A stretch of 64,000 bases of DNA from Maniola hyperantus. Lineage: Eukaryota; Arthropoda; Insecta; Lepidoptera; Nymphalidae. The first letter of the stretch is position 1, and each line of letters starts with the position of its first letter. The stretch spans positions 2,353,465-2,417,464 of the forward strand of contig NC_048541.1 in NCBI RefSeq assembly GCF_902806685.2. Reading direction: 5' to 3'. The notes beneath the pieces were generated by a model. That model did no database searches. It saw nothing but the letters and a program-made list of their open reading frames with translations, and had not been told where the DNA came from. The translations under genes and the position numbers were made by a program. Below are positions 11,819 to 23,830 of the stretch, piece by piece.

Positions 11819-12134
11819 ATCCATATAATTATATTATTACAAATGCGAAAGTGTGTTTTCACGGCCGAACAGTTTACCCGATTTTGATGAAATTTGGTAC
11901 AGAGTTAGCTTACATGCCGGGGATGGACATAGGCTACTTTTATCCCGGAAAATTAAAGAGTTACCACAGGATTCTTAAATGCCCATCCGTTTAACCGATT
12001 TATATGAAATTTAGTACAGAGGTAGCTTGCGTCCCGAAAATTGACATATACAACTTTTTATACCGGAAAAGCAAAGAGTTCCCACGGGATTTTTAAAAAC
12101 TTGAATCTACGCGGACGAAGCCGCGGGCATCACC
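11819..12134 (+). mobile_element. Helitron-like family B with duplicated middle
   Basis: The left end resembles tattacaaatgcgaaagtgt. The 'pccgatttnnatgaaattt...tagctt...cccgg' unit occurs twice (about 11879 and 11995). The right end has cgcggacgaagccgcgggca and an eroded CTAT. Confidence 0.65.
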
Positions 12135-13130
12135 TATACTATAGTAGGTAGGTATACTATATACCTTCTCGTAGAAAACACTAAGACGGATTTCAAGATA
12201 CTGTATTAAATAAGGCTAGCTTTAAGTTTTATTGTAATATTTTTAATTAAAAAAAGTTAGTGATTTTTGAACAATTGAGCTTTTTAATGGCGTTTTTGTA
12301 AGTTTGAACTCAGTTTTGTTGAACAACTAACAGTTCGTGGAAAGAACAGGGGTGGCCTAGTTGTGATTGTGACAACACATATCAATCGATTGTAAAGCAA
12401 CCTTGACCCAAGTTGGTAACTGGGTGATCGAATTTGGCATTTTCGTATTCTACGTGCCTCGGAGAACACGTTAAGGCGAAATACGTCCCAAAAGCGGTGT
12501 TGAGACACATTTCGGATGTTAAAAGAATCAAGTTTTGGCTTAAAAAACGACAGATTTGTTATTTATTTTTTAATGTTATAAAAATTTACGATATTCTTTA
12601 ATGAATTACAAGAGCCAAAACATGATTGGCACAATTTGGCTCGATACAAATTAATAGCGAAGTTTCCCCAAAATACGCATTATTTTACACGACCATTAGG
12701 AGAAAAACCAGCTTTATTTGATTGATATAAAACTAATTTCAATAAATTTACGTTCAACGTTTAATACACTAAGGGATAACAGTATTATTTTATGGTAACA
12801 GAGCACACAGAATTTCAAATACCTACTTAGGTATAAATATTTATAAAAAGCAGACTACCGCCCCATCAGTCTCCCGCAACGCCTCTTAGAGAGCACCTGT
12901 GTACAACTTCGATCCCATATCGCGCTTTCTATTACTAACATCTGATAATGAGTGTAACCCTAAGAGTCAAAATCTCATTCTCTTAGTCGAATCGTATGCA
13001 GAAGGATCTGGAAACGCACCGCATTATTACCCCAAGAAAGTCCTACCGTTATGTGATTGATGGAAAGGAGTCACGACCCTCAGTAATATGGAATACGACT
13101 ATAAAGAAAACCCCGTAATCTTTTCATATA
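12135..13130. other. Gene-free stretch
   Basis: AT-rich with short open frames only. A segment with cgtgcctcggagaacacgtt near 12450 resembles a common lepidopteran LINE 3' UTR, but no boundaries can be set. Confidence 0.4.
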
Positions 13131-13508
13131 CAGGGTGTAACCAGAACGCTAGCAAAAACGAAGACAGAGTAGTGGTAGATAGTACTGATGATTACTGATA
13201 TGCTGCCATAAGAAAAAACGCGAAAAATAAAATAAAAAGTATCCTACATTCTGTAAAAGTTCACGATAATATATTGCAAATAAAACATCTGACTGACGCT
13301 AGAGTTCAACGGACGATGCATAAGTAGGCTACTCGGGGTCAATGCCGCGTCGTAGGTAGGGCATTGACCCCAGTTTTGCACGCGATACATTGAGGGTTTG
13401 TAAAATACTAAATCACTAAAACTACAAAATGAGGCAAATGGTTAATGGTATTGGATTGTGTTTAGATAGTTTAATAATAACGCAAGTTTTTGCTAGCGTT
13501 CTGGTAAT
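13131..13508. mobile_element. TIR element 'cagggtgtaaccagaacgct'
   Basis: The left end ccagaacgctagcaaaaac is complementary to the right gtttttgctagcgttctgg. A small hairpin (ggggtcaatgcc/gggcattgacccc) lies near 13335. There is no transposase frame. Confidence 0.65.
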
Positions 13509-14043
13509 CAGCCAGTATTATAGCGATTTTCTATTCAAACCCACTCGTTATCTTTCTGCTCTACTTCGGCCAAGTTTATTAATTTGTTAACGATATATTA
13601 ATTTTGCAGATCAAGATTGTTGGTATAGCTAACAAAACTTGACCTACATACTACAACATTTTCAAGAAATTTAAACTAAATCATGATATTAATTAATTTA
13701 AGATTTTTTATTTATTAAGGTATCAAGTAAGAGCAATTAATAGCAATTTTATAAATTTATGTTATTTGTAAATTATTTTTTAAAATGAAAATATTACAAT
13801 AAAACTTAAAGCTAGCCTTATCTAATTAGTAATTACTATACAAATCATCCCCGCGTGGAATAGTCCTAAGAATACTGGCTGCATTTCCACGCTGGACAGC
13901 TAGGCTGATCCGTTGCGTAAAATTTACCAATATTTTACAGGAATAAATGTCTAAAAAAATTAATTTACTGAGTTGAAATGTTCTTATGTTTACAGGTTAG
14001 GTATTGTGGTTGTCTAAGAACTTTCTGTAAAAAACTCACCAGT

Positions 14044-14355
14044 TTCATCATCATCATGATCAACCCATAGCCGGCTCACTACAGAGCACGGGTCTCCTCT
14101 CAGTATGATAAGGGCTTGGCCAAAGTCCACTACGCGCGCTGGCCATGTACGGATTGGCAGACCTTTGAGAACATTATGGAGAACTCTCATGCATGCAGGT
14201 TTCCTCACGATGTTTTCGTTCACAGTTAAAGCGAGTGATATTTGATTTATTAAAACGCACATAACTCCGAAAAGTTAGAGGTGCCTTCCCGGGGTCGAAC
14301 CCCCGACCTCCCGAATAGGAGGCGGACGTTGTAACCACTAGGCTATCACGGCTTC
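14044..14355 (-). mobile_element. tRNA-derived SINE family C, full length
   Basis: On the minus strand a tRNA-like head (gtgatagcctagtggttaca, B box GGTTCGACCCC) is followed by the body and a (TGA)n-like end near catcatcatgatcaaccc. Confidence 0.75.
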
Positions 14356-14610
14356 CTCGGCGGCGACTCACCTGTTTAGTCGTACTTAATCTAGGTATTT
14401 ATTATAATATTATTAGGACAGGTAGGTATGTTATTATTATGTATATGGAGCAACTTAACATTTCGAAAATGTTACTTTAAGTACAATGTTGCAGATCTGT
14501 TTGTATGTTTATAAGGCTAGTCTTAATGGACATGTTTACCTTTAAATACCTGGAAAGTAGACTACTTGTAAATTTATTATCTAACACTATGTACCTACTA
14601 CATTTGGGTA

Positions 14611-14945
14611 GCGATAGCCGAGTGGTTGAGACTTCGATCTAATATTCGAGGGGTCCATGGTTGGATCCCAGGTACCTTTAACATTTCGGAATTTTGTAAT
14701 TAGTTTTAAGTTATTTGTAGTTGACGGGGAAAGAAAACATCATGAGGATTCTCCATAATGATCTTCATACGGGAGAATTCTCCATAATGTTCTAAAAAAA
14801 ACAAGGTGTAGTCTGCTAATCCTCACTTGGTCAGCGTGGTGGACTGTTCTAAGCCCTTGTAATTCTAAGAGGAGACCTGAACTCAGAAGTGAGCCAGCAA
14901 CCTAGTGCTGAGTTGAGAATTGTGGTGATGAATCATCACCTCAAT
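14611..14945 (+). mobile_element. SINE family C-related copy
   Basis: gatagccgagtggttgagac resembles an A box and ggttggatccc a B box. The body contains caaggtgtagtctgctaatc and ggtcagcgtggtggact. Confidence 0.6.
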
Positions 14946-15327
14946 TCTCAATTAATAATAGAGTTTTATTAGTATCATCAGTGGATGATACTAATAATAT
15001 TTTATTACTATCACGATCTTGTACCTTCCAATGATCGGAAAATAGATAAGATAAAACAATATACTAGGTATTTGGCTTTGCAATTCGTCCTACTTTCAAA
15101 ACGAGAGAAATCCATCAAAAATGTTGAAATACTTCTAAGTTTTAATATGTACAGATTACCATTTAGGTATGAAATCTGTCAGAAATATTTCGAACTAGTG
15201 ATGTATGTGAAACGTGTCTGAATCAAGGCTCAAATTGCTGTTAAACTTCAAGATGCAATCAGTGAATAGCAAATTGTGGCTTGTGAATTTGTATAGTTAC
15301 TACAATGAGTTGTTTTGTACCACCAAC

Positions 15328-15472
15328 CGAGGAGCTACCCATGCACCCACCGGATTCTCCCACCAGTGGGTGGAAGGAGAATTTGTATTTCCCCGTACAC
15401 CCAGTACCTACGGGGGAATTTCCCTTCCACTCAACCGGTGGCAGAAGCCGGTGGCTGCACGGGTATCCAATC
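15328..15472. repeat. Inverted-repeat segment, possible MITE
   Basis: The left side acccatgcacccaccgg and the right side ccggtggctgcacgggt are complementary with few mismatches, and smaller hairpins lie between. This explains the four short overlapping open frames on both strands. Confidence 0.45.
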
Positions 15473-15477
15473 CAATC

Positions 15478-15535
15478 CAATTCATCAGTCTGTTTGCGTC
15501 CACTGCTGGACATAGGCCTTTCCAAGACGGGTAGC
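15478..15535 (-). mobile_element. RTE-like LINE 3' end fragment
   Basis: gtttgcgtccactgctggac and ataggccttt are the reverse of the conserved C-terminus (Gln-Gln-Trp region) seen in larger copies at 52555 and 53026. Confidence 0.55.
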
Positions 15536-15640
15536 TCATCCTTAAATCAGGCATGCATCAAGAACCATCCTAAGGGCCAGCGCAGGCTGCAGTGCAGACT
15601 GAGAGTGACTGACTCTCAACTAAATTGACAAGACTATAAT

Positions 15641-15747
15641 AGTCCGCGAGAGGTCGAGATAGCAATCGGGGTATAAGGCGGAGAAACGCCCCTCACACCC
15701 GCACATCACCCTCCCCCATTGCCATCTTGACCTGTCGCGTACTATAG
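15641..15747. mobile_element. GC-rich TIR element, short copy
   Basis: It has the same inverted ends (gaggtcgagatagcaatcgg and attgccatcttgacctgtcg) as the copy at 10868, with an internal deletion. Confidence 0.75.
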
Positions 15748-16379
15748 AAGTAGTGATATCTTAATGCGGAAGAAAACCGTTGCGAAAGTGACTAGCATCA
15801 TATTTAGACCCGTCATTTCAATTTAGAGATTGTACAATCGATAAGGCAGCATTGTTACTCTAGTAATAAGACAACTCGCTGGTTTCGATATTGTATGAAG
15901 CTTAAAAGCTCTCCCAATCGCAACTACGAATGATATAACATATTATACTTATTATCCAAGATGAGTCGTGAGAACATCAAAGCCTCTTATAGAGAGATGG
16001 TTACTGGTTATTATAGAGATAAGGCTATCATTCTTTTGAATCAATTGGGACATTTGTGTACCTACCTACATTTTCTATTCTTGGCACAGTTGGGCAATTT
16101 TTTTTAAATACTTTCACCCTTCCAACTAATAAAAATTAAAAATATAGCGCTCAAATTAGCTTTTGCCTAATTGTAGGAGTAGTCTGCAGAAAGTCCCATC
16201 CCGCACAAAAACAATTCCTGGCTACGGCTATGGGTATTATTAAATTTTTTTAAATATTTCAAATTAAAAAAAAAATACTATTATAATTGCAGTTGCAAAA
16301 CTTGCTGAGATGAGGGCGGAAGCTGGAAGCGGGCTACCTCATTGATTTTCTATGCGGCAACCGGAAAGCTAGATCGCTT

Positions 16380-16580
16380 GTTGACACGACTTTGCCAGTA
16401 GTGCTGCCCCAGCCGAAGCCTTCATCAGACTAGACGAGAGCTAATTAAGAAATTATAAATTTTGAATTTGCCTCTGCCGGGAATCGAACTTCGACATAAA
16501 ACTACGCGCTTACTTGGGGGTCAATGACCTATTTTCCTCAAGATGTTTTCCTCCAGCGACAATTAATGCGTGATCTAGGA
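16380..16580 (-). mobile_element. SINE family A/C-like remnant
   Basis: On the minus strand a B box (gttcgattcccggcagaggc) precedes an AT-rich body ending in the complement of cccagccgaagccttc. It is strongly decayed. Confidence 0.45.
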
Positions 16581-17039
16581 TCTATTCCTATTGTTAGTAT
16601 TTACTAAATAAGTATCTAACCATTCAAGTTTTTATACAATAGCCCGTGGCTTATTATATACAGAGATATTTTGTAAACAATCACAACATTACTTAATGTA
16701 ATTACACGCAATGATAATTTTATAATTTTACCGTTGTAAACAATTGAATTATATAATTTACTGACAAAGGTAAATTAACAGATACTTATTATATTTATTT
16801 GATCGGTATTTCAGATATTTTGTGCGTGTTACATTATTTATTGTTGTAATAATAATGTGTAATTTTATAGTTTTGTGTTATCTTGATGGTAATAGACAGG
16901 TACCTAATTATAAACGTACCTTAAGTGTAATTTAGAACAGAACTAACGCATGAAATTTTAATCGGCCAGAGGGTCCCCATAAAAGCTTGCAAGGCTTTTT
17001 TAGACCCAGTTGCATGACAGGCGGTTATGTTATGGTTAT

Positions 17040-17110
17040 GGTTCGTTACCGCACCGCAACGTAGCGACGGATCGACGTGATTTTTTGTATGGATATAGAC
17101 CGGAATAGTT
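17040..17110 (+). mobile_element. Helitron family B variant fragment
   Basis: ggatcgacgtgattttttgt followed by atggatatag is the same stretch as in the element at 21327-21551. Confidence 0.45.
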
Positions 17111-17252
17111 AAAAAAAAATTTAAAACAACTTTATTGTTAACAAAATTACAGAGAATAAGAATACAGGATACACTTACAAAACAAATAGCGACCTTATCA
17201 CTAAAGTCTCTTCCAGGCAACCTATACTTAAGAATTTAAAAAAGCCTCCCTG

Positions 17253-17592
17253 ACGACCTCCCTGGCGCAGTGGTGCGCGCTGTGGTCTTATTAATGGGAG
17301 GTCCCGGGTTCGATTCCTGGCAGGGGTTTGGAATTTTATAATTTCTAAATTTCCGGTCTGGTCTGGTGGGAGGCTTCGGCCGTGGCTAGTTACCACCCTA
17401 CCGGCAAAGCCGTGCCGCCAAGCGATTTAGCGTTCCGGTACGATGCCGTGTAGAAACCAAAGGGGTATGGGTTTAATAAAAACTGCCATACCCCTTCCAG
17501 GTTAGCCCGCTATTATCTTAGACTGCATCATCACTTACCACCAGGTGAGATTGCAGTCAAGGGCTAACTTGTATCTGAATTAAAAAAAAAAA
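17253..17592 (+). mobile_element. tRNA-derived SINE family A, copy 2
   Basis: The head, B box (GGTTCGATTCC), body and poly-A are as in the copy at 1360 but without the extra inverted repeat. Confidence 0.8.
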
Positions 17593-18357
17593 GCAACTTA
17601 GGTCAATGATCTCTACTATCAGTAGATAATGATAAAATACTACTACAGTCTACATACAACTACAACGCCGGATACACTTTCCCGTGTCGTCGTTTACCGG
17701 CAAAGCATTGACTGGTAATTCAGTTTTTCCCGGGAAAATACAGAATACCTACTTTAAAGTAAGATCGCTTACGGATTGTGACGTCATTATTCACCTTGCG
17801 TACAGTGTGACGTTCATGTTAAAACTAAATAAAAATCATATATTTTTTTAATTAGTCTAATAAAGAACTCTAGCCCCACAAACTACGGCTTTACATAAAA
17901 TTTATTTTATTACTACAGTCCAAGACCGAACTATTGTGAAAAAGAAGTTAAGTCTTAATCGCGGAACAAAAGCTTTAATCGTGAATTAAACTGACGTTAA
18001 ACTCGTGCGTTGTATTGTATGGGACAGACCATGGACAGACGGGATTAACGTCTGTTTAAACCATGCCTTTGTAGTAAGATCTTAGATGTTAAGCACACCT
18101 AGGTAAATATGTACCTAGGTACTATTTTTCTCCTATTTCAAAACCAGCCTTAATGGTCAACGACCTCAATAACTAAGAAAGTTAATGATTTATTTGCATT
18201 ACCACAATTTTTTAATTGATTTACAATAGATAACTACCTGAATCAAAACGAAATTGTTAAACGTCCTTGAAGATTGAAAGCCCGACAGCACTTTTAACCA
18301 CAGTTTTACGATCTATTCCTAAAACTATTATAAACTGTCGACTGTCGATTTATAATA

Positions 18358-18724
18358 ACAGTACGCGGCAGAAAATAATGTAGGTACAATACGCGGAAAA
18401 AAGTGATGAACATCGATCTTTAGAAGGAGACAGCAGATTTGTAGAGCACTGTCTCGGTCGTTGAGACCGACAAAGCGTCATATGGGTATGAGTGACAGAG
18501 ACAACGCTCTACAAAAATGAAACGTCATTCTAAAGGCCTATGTTCATCACTTTCGGCCACGTACTGTACATCAAACTTTAAGATAGCGGATTTGTAGAGC
18601 ATTGTCGCTGTCGTTGAAATCGACAAAACGTCATAATATAGGTATGAGTGACAAAGACAACACTCTACAAAGCTGAAATGTCATTCTAAAGGCCGATATA
18701 CATTATTGTCTATCGCGTACTGTA
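18358..18724. mobile_element. mariner-type MITE, tandem pair
   Basis: Two units share the junction near 18561-18568 (gtactgta). Each has the trailer motif gagtgacagagacaac or its variant and inverted ends. The first unit has an extra 30-bp duplication of its left end. Confidence 0.7.
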
Positions 18725-19263
18725 TGTCGAAGACTTGTTTTTTTTATACCTGGATTTTTGGTAGATATTGTAAAGAAGAATTTATTTATGCAACCTGCCA
18801 TCCTCCCTGGTAACCGCACTCAATATCAACACTTTCCTAAACAAATTACCTATATCAACGATTTAAAAAATTCCTTAACTAACCTTTGAACTGCGTTTGT
18901 AAGTCTACATCTTCGTCTTGTGTTAAAAACCAATAGGTAAGCACGCCAATTATTATGGAATGATGTAAAGGTAATGATTTGCGTGCAACAAAAAAGAGCC
19001 TACTGACATTTTCGAGGCAACCAAGAAATAAAAACACGCCATACTATTATAGCTTTCAAAGCACTTTGACCGTAATACATCCGACAGTCGACACACGCAA
19101 CCAATGATGACTGATGTAAAAATATTATTGTAACATTGCATAGTAATAAAGAAAAACAGCTCTACAAATAATTCATCTCCGCAATAAAACAAATTAGTTT
19201 AGTTTAAAGTTTCCTACCGTTCTTTCAAAAATATCTCCATTAACAAACAGTTCATATTTTTCA

Positions 19264-19495
19264 TCTAAATATATAAAAGGAAAAGGTGACTGACTGACTG
19301 ACTGACTGACTGACTGATCTATCAGCGCACAGCTCAAACTACTGGACGGATCGGGCTGAAATTTGGCATGCAGATAGCTATTATGACGTAGGCATCCGCT
19401 AAGAAAGGATTTTTGAAAATTCAACCCCTAAGGGGGTGAAACAGGGTTTTGAAATTTGTGTAGTCCACGCGGACGAAGTCGCGAGCATAAGCCAG
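19264..19495 (+). mobile_element. Helitron-like family A
   Basis: It runs from A|TCTAAATATATAAAAGG through seven TGAC units to gcgagcataagccag|t, an end mutated from CTAG. Confidence 0.75.
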
Positions 19496-19499
19496 TCAA

Positions 19500-19600
19500 A
19501 ATATAAAATAAGTAATATGGCCTAAGAGTCCCCACGGGGTTTTTGAAGACATAAATCAACGCGGACGCAGACACGTGCACCATCTTGTAACTCATAATCA
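19500..19600 (+). mobile_element. Helitron family B decayed end
   Basis: gagtccccacggggtttttg and caacgcggacgcag resemble the family B right end. It has no intact terminus. Confidence 0.4.
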
Positions 19601-20300
19601 TAAACCTCGTAGTGAGGCCAATAAACTAATAATAGTTCGCCAAATAATATAATTGATAGTAAAATGAGAGCAATCAATGAAAGTAAAGTGGCAGCGTGTC
19701 GAGTGGACTGTGGACTAGTCCATTGGTCTGAGCGCAGTTACGTGGCATTACGTTGTATACGCTCAGTGGCCACTGCTCACCGGACTCCGTAGAAAGTAAG
19801 CACCAGTAAAGGCTTAGACACACACAAAGCGAGACGGCTCGCGAGAGAACTCGGCACAAAACGCACTCGTACTAATTCTAAGTTCCTTTGCGTATGGCCC
19901 CAACACTAGGAGGAACGTTTGTTCGGATGTTTGTTTAAATCATGTTAGATTTGGAAGACAACGTTAATTATTCTATATCAATGCTCGTTCGGGAGCGCTT
20001 TGTACTTACAAGAAACTGTATTGAAATACAATCTTATTTTCCTTTGACACAAAAAGTAAATCAGTTGCTAGTCATATTATTATGCACAGCGTACACAACG
20101 TGAAACCGTAATATGTACAAATGAAAAATTAAACGCATGTAGTGGAATGTCACGGAAAAGAGCGTGTATGTATTGTGCCTATATGTGTATTTTTTTTTCC
20201 GATAAACATAAGTCGCTATCGTCACCTAAGAACCATTACGCACGGTCGACACGGAGACTTCCATACTATAGCTAATTTACAGATTCTAATGGTCGCCGTT
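19600..20300. other. Gene-free stretch
   Basis: Moderate GC near 19690-19860 with a 61-codon minus-strand frame of Cys/Leu-rich composition that I do not recognise. No splice signals make it convincing. Confidence 0.4.
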
Positions 20301-20305
20301 GACTG

Positions 20306-20366
20306 AGTTACCACCAGGTGAGATTGCAGTCAACGGTTAATTTGTATCCGAATAAATAAATAAAAT
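20306..20366 (+). mobile_element. SINE family A 3' tail
   Basis: accaccaggtgagattgcag, then gtcaacggttaatttgtatc and an AAATA-type tail. The head is missing. Confidence 0.5.
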
Positions 20367-20985
20367 ATATAATATACATGAGGACGTGGCATGCGTAATG
20401 AAAGGGTACCATAACTACAACGCAACATGAGTAAAAGTCTAACAAAAGAAGCCCATAACAGAGTTCAATCTTATACAGTTTTTTATATTCCCTATAGGAA
20501 TCGCGTCTAACATGTTTACAATGCGCGTTGTAAGTGTCCAAGGCTTTAACGCTGAGGCAATACTGGTGATACGATTTGAATCGGTTAATGCCTTGCAAAC
20601 CCGCCTGTCGAAGTTTTGGTTGGAAGTAATTATACGATTGTTTGCTTACAGATATTTTAATTGCCACGGATTACAATTGGTTATTAATTGAAAGGTAGTG
20701 AGTGACTCTAAGTATCTGATAGTGAGTAGATTAGTTTGCAGATAAATTTTAGTTTGGCTAACTGACCTAACTACTGAGTGGAAGTAAAATATTACTTCTT
20801 AGCCGTACACACCCGCAAAGTGAAATAAAACCGAGGCGAAGTCTATTTCAGATAATTATTCTACTGAGCATTATTTACTTTAGCCTGTACGAGCTTTATC
20901 TAAGGAAAGCCACGAGTGCATCAGCTGGTAAGCCATGTATTCCTTGAAAATGAATCTTTTCTGTGTTTTGTTTTCAGTATTTCTA

Positions 20986-21303
20986 TCATCATGATCAACC
21001 CATATCGCCGGCTCAGTAGATCATGGCTCTACTCTCAAAATGAGAAGGGTTTAGGCTAGTTTGCGACGCTGGCCCATTGTGGATTGGCAGACCTTTGAGG
21101 CCATTATGGAGAACTCTCAGGTATGCAGGTTTCCTCACGGTGTTTTCCTTCACCGTTAAATCAGGTGATATTCGATTTTTCTGCTATTTATTTTCTTAAA
21201 ACTTAAAAAAAAAATCTGAAAAGTTGAGGTGGGTGCCCGGTGTTAAATCCCCAACCTGCCAAATAGAAGGCAGATGTTTTAACCACTAGGCTATCACCGC
21301 TCT
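20986..21303 (-). mobile_element. tRNA-derived SINE family C
   Basis: On the minus strand the head gcggtgatagcctagtggtt leads to the family C body and ends near catcatgatcaaccc. The B box has decayed. Confidence 0.7.
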
Positions 21304-21326
21304 GTGCAAGCCACTGTATCAGTACC

Positions 21327-21551
21327 TACCCTTATTATAAATGCGAAAGTGTGTTTCTTAGTTTATTGGTTTGTTGGTTTGTCCTTCAATCACGTCGCAA
21401 CGGTACAACGGATTGACGTGATTTTTTGTATAGGTATAAATAAAGACCTGGAGAGTGGCATAGGCTATTTTATCCCGGGAAATCAAAGAGTTCCCATGGG
21501 ATTTCTAAAAAACCTAATTCCATCGCGGACGAAGGCGCGGGCATCAGCTAG
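21327..21551 (+). mobile_element. Helitron-like family B, 19 bp from the signal-peptide exon donor
   Basis: It begins ccttattataaatgcgaaag and ends gcgggcatcagctag|t. It lies inside the first intron of the minus-strand gene, immediately downstream of that exon. Confidence 0.7.
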
Positions 21552-21570
21552 TACTTAATATTGGACTTAC

Positions 21571-21654
21571 CTGTGCGGATCGAATAGCGCTGGTGGCCGC
21601 CGCCAGCAGCAGCAGCGCCAACGCGCTCCACCACACGCCTCGCATCCTCGGTTA
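21571..21654 (-). CDS. Signal-peptide exon of a secreted or membrane protein (gene not identified)
   Basis: Read on the minus strand, a strong acceptor (TTGTTCTTGTTGCAG) is followed by nine non-coding bases and an ATG at 21645. The 25-codon frame (MRGVWWSALALLLLAAATSA, then IRSAQ) ends in a consensus donor CAG|GTAAGT and leaves phase 0. The peptide has a basic n-region, a Leu/Ala hydrophobic core and a likely cleavage site after AATSA, a textbook secretory leader. GC content and codon use contrast sharply with the surrounding DNA. The coding part is 21571-21645. No later exon is recognisable at lower coordinates, so the intron may exceed 21 kb. The family cannot be told from a leader alone. 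Confidence 0.62.
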
Positions 21655-21659
21655 CTGCA

Positions 21660-22916
21660 ACAAGAACAACAATGGTTAAGGTAACAATTACCAAAGGTAA
21701 AGCCTTAAAGTTTGTAACGGGACATCTGCCCTAATCAGGAAATCTTGCCCTGAAGAAACTCCAAGTCTGCGGTCCAGCTGGGAGCGCATGCATCTGCGAA
21801 TATTAACAGTTTCTTCCACACCCTGGCCGCCTCGCAGGACGCATCCGTGACGCGCTCCCATCTGGGCCGCAGCGTTACAGTTCTGTCCAGTCTATTGTCC
21901 ATTTCGTCGAATACTATTTATTTTTTATTCATTTTTTAATTCATTATAGACAAACGCTTGACCACAATCACCCCTAATGGAAAGTGATGATGAGGCCTTA
22001 GATGGGACGCGTTTACCTAGAAGATACCTATACTACTTTAAAAATAACTACACGAGCAGTGAGTACCTATTTATATGGTAGGTACACTAGGTATAGAAAC
22101 CTATCACCGCTAAATAATTAAATTTTGAAAAAATATGATAATTTCCTGAACATGAAAGGCATAAATAGAAAAAAACAATGGTTCACTCCCTCTAGTCTAA
22201 TGATACTTTGTTATGAAGTTTCTTAAACAAGTTCTAGAAAAAAACACCGTCAAAATTTTCAAAACTTAGTACATAAGTACATAAGTAATTACGGAGTCAC
22301 TTGACCAGTTTTTATTGCCTATGAGCCTAGGCTTTTATTCAAATTTGGTAATTTTATCGCCTCCAAGTTGATAATAAATAATAATTAATAGGAATCTCTT
22401 AACTTCAACTTTACAAACACCTCGTTTCAATAAATCAGCCAGTTCACTCGTCCCATCGGGTAACTTTCACTATCAAAATATACGAGACAGAACTTTCGTT
22501 TCGGTCTTCGTAAAGTGATAAGATTACGTTATAATTTCTCGCATCCGCTAAGTTGGATAATACTGATATTATGACGTGTGGGACTCGATGATTGAGGAAA
22601 CACTTTTGTTAAATTTTATAAAAGGGGCTCATATTGTCTAATGTCTATTGTTTCTCAAGTATCGTTATTTATTAGGGCTTAGCGTATCGATATTTTAAGC
22701 ACACTCGTAGGTGTTAAAAGCTGCACAAGTCTCATGTGAATAATATATTATAGTCTGCATCGCTACGCGTATGAATCACACATGCATTGCCAGACAGTGT
22801 CGTGGTACTTTAAGGTTGTCTGGTAAAGTTAAAAAGTTTAAGGTTGTCTGGCAGGGAGTTGCCACGAGACTAAGTGTATGGCAATGCATGACGAAAATGG
22901 CATGCAAAGATAATTA
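21660..22916. other. Gene-free stretch (probable 5' intron of the minus-strand gene)
   Basis: A GC-richer segment at 21770-21900 (ctgggagcgcatgcatctgc and gcgctcccatctgggccgca) forms an imperfect inverted repeat. A second one (catgcattgccagaca/ggcaatgcatg) spans 22780-22895. No exon is seen. Confidence 0.45.
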
Positions 22917-23105
22917 AAAAAAAATTGACTTTATACTTTGACATAAGATTTTTTACACCTTTGTTACCTGTTATCTCCCAAAGGCCAAAGACACCATGAT
23001 CCAAACAAACATTCCTCTCTGTATTGGGGACAATACGCAGAGAAACTTTCAGCTTTTGTAAAATAACGAAGGTCTGGCACGCGCTAGCTCTTAGTCCATT
23101 AGTTG
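22917..23105 (-). mobile_element. TIR MITE 'ccttcgttatttt', copy 1
   Basis: aaaataacgaaggtctggca at the right and gttatctccc with accatgatcc in the body match the copies at 34097 and 35890. Confidence 0.6.
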
Positions 23106-23369
23106 GAAAGAGAAATATTGTAAGTAGGTACTTCCGAAAGAAAGATACATATTACTTCCGTTTAACATGCCTACAGAAATTTCTTAACGGGATATCGAAA
23201 TCTCAGATTACAATATAATGATAACCTACATGAAACCTAATAGCCAATAGGTACCTACTTAAAAAGTATTCAATGTTTATTATCTAACCATCACCAAACA
23301 TAAATCTGCGTAAATATATGCACGCTTACTGAATTAAAAATTAATTACAATGTTGTCTCCAAACGACGG

Positions 23370-23480
23370 TATGAGCAAAAACGCAGATAAAGCCAGCACG
23401 CGACGCGCACGCGTGAATGCACTTGCATCACTTTCGCGCGGCCGCTGACCAGCGCAGCCCCGATGCCATGTAGAGCGGTG
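23370..23480 (-). promoter_or_regulatory. GC-rich block, candidate promoter/5'-UTR of the minus-strand gene
   Basis: A CpG-rich island (GCGCGCGGCCGC-like sequence near 23437-23449) in AT-rich DNA lies about 1.8 kb upstream of the minus-strand signal-peptide exon, which begins with an acceptor and so needs an upstream non-coding exon. I cannot place a transcription start or donor with confidence. Confidence 0.3.
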
Positions 23481-23830
23481 ACTTGATGTAATGCGCCTCA
23501 TTGTTTACAACAACGCAACTATTCGTCCTTATTCCTTCGATTTTCGATTGCATCAAGTGAAATTAATTACGTTAATCATCCGCTAATACTTGACCGCATT
23601 CCACCATAAATCGTCACAAAAAGCGCATTTTTCAGTACCAAAAGTGAAAATTCATGGACATCTATAATCGAAAATACGTCGAGACTATAGAGATGTCATG
23701 TAGAGCGGTGACTTGATGTAATGCGCCTCATTGTTAAGTAATTATTCGTCCTTATGCCTTCAATTTTCGATTGCATCAAGGGAAATTAATTAAGTTAATC
23801 ATCATCTAATAAGGGTAATTTTCAATTCAT
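23461..23830. repeat. Local duplication next to the GC-rich block
   Basis: About 110 bp beginning gatgccatgtagagcggtga near 23461 recurs near 23692 (gatgtcatgtagagcggtga), including the later stretch cgattgcatcaag. The two copies are about 230 bp apart and have diverged by small indels. Confidence 0.7.

Noticed and set aside
15214..15628. Cluster of overlapping frames of 66-107 codons on both strands
   Set aside because: They coincide with an inverted-repeat segment and an RTE fragment. No frame resembles a protein family.
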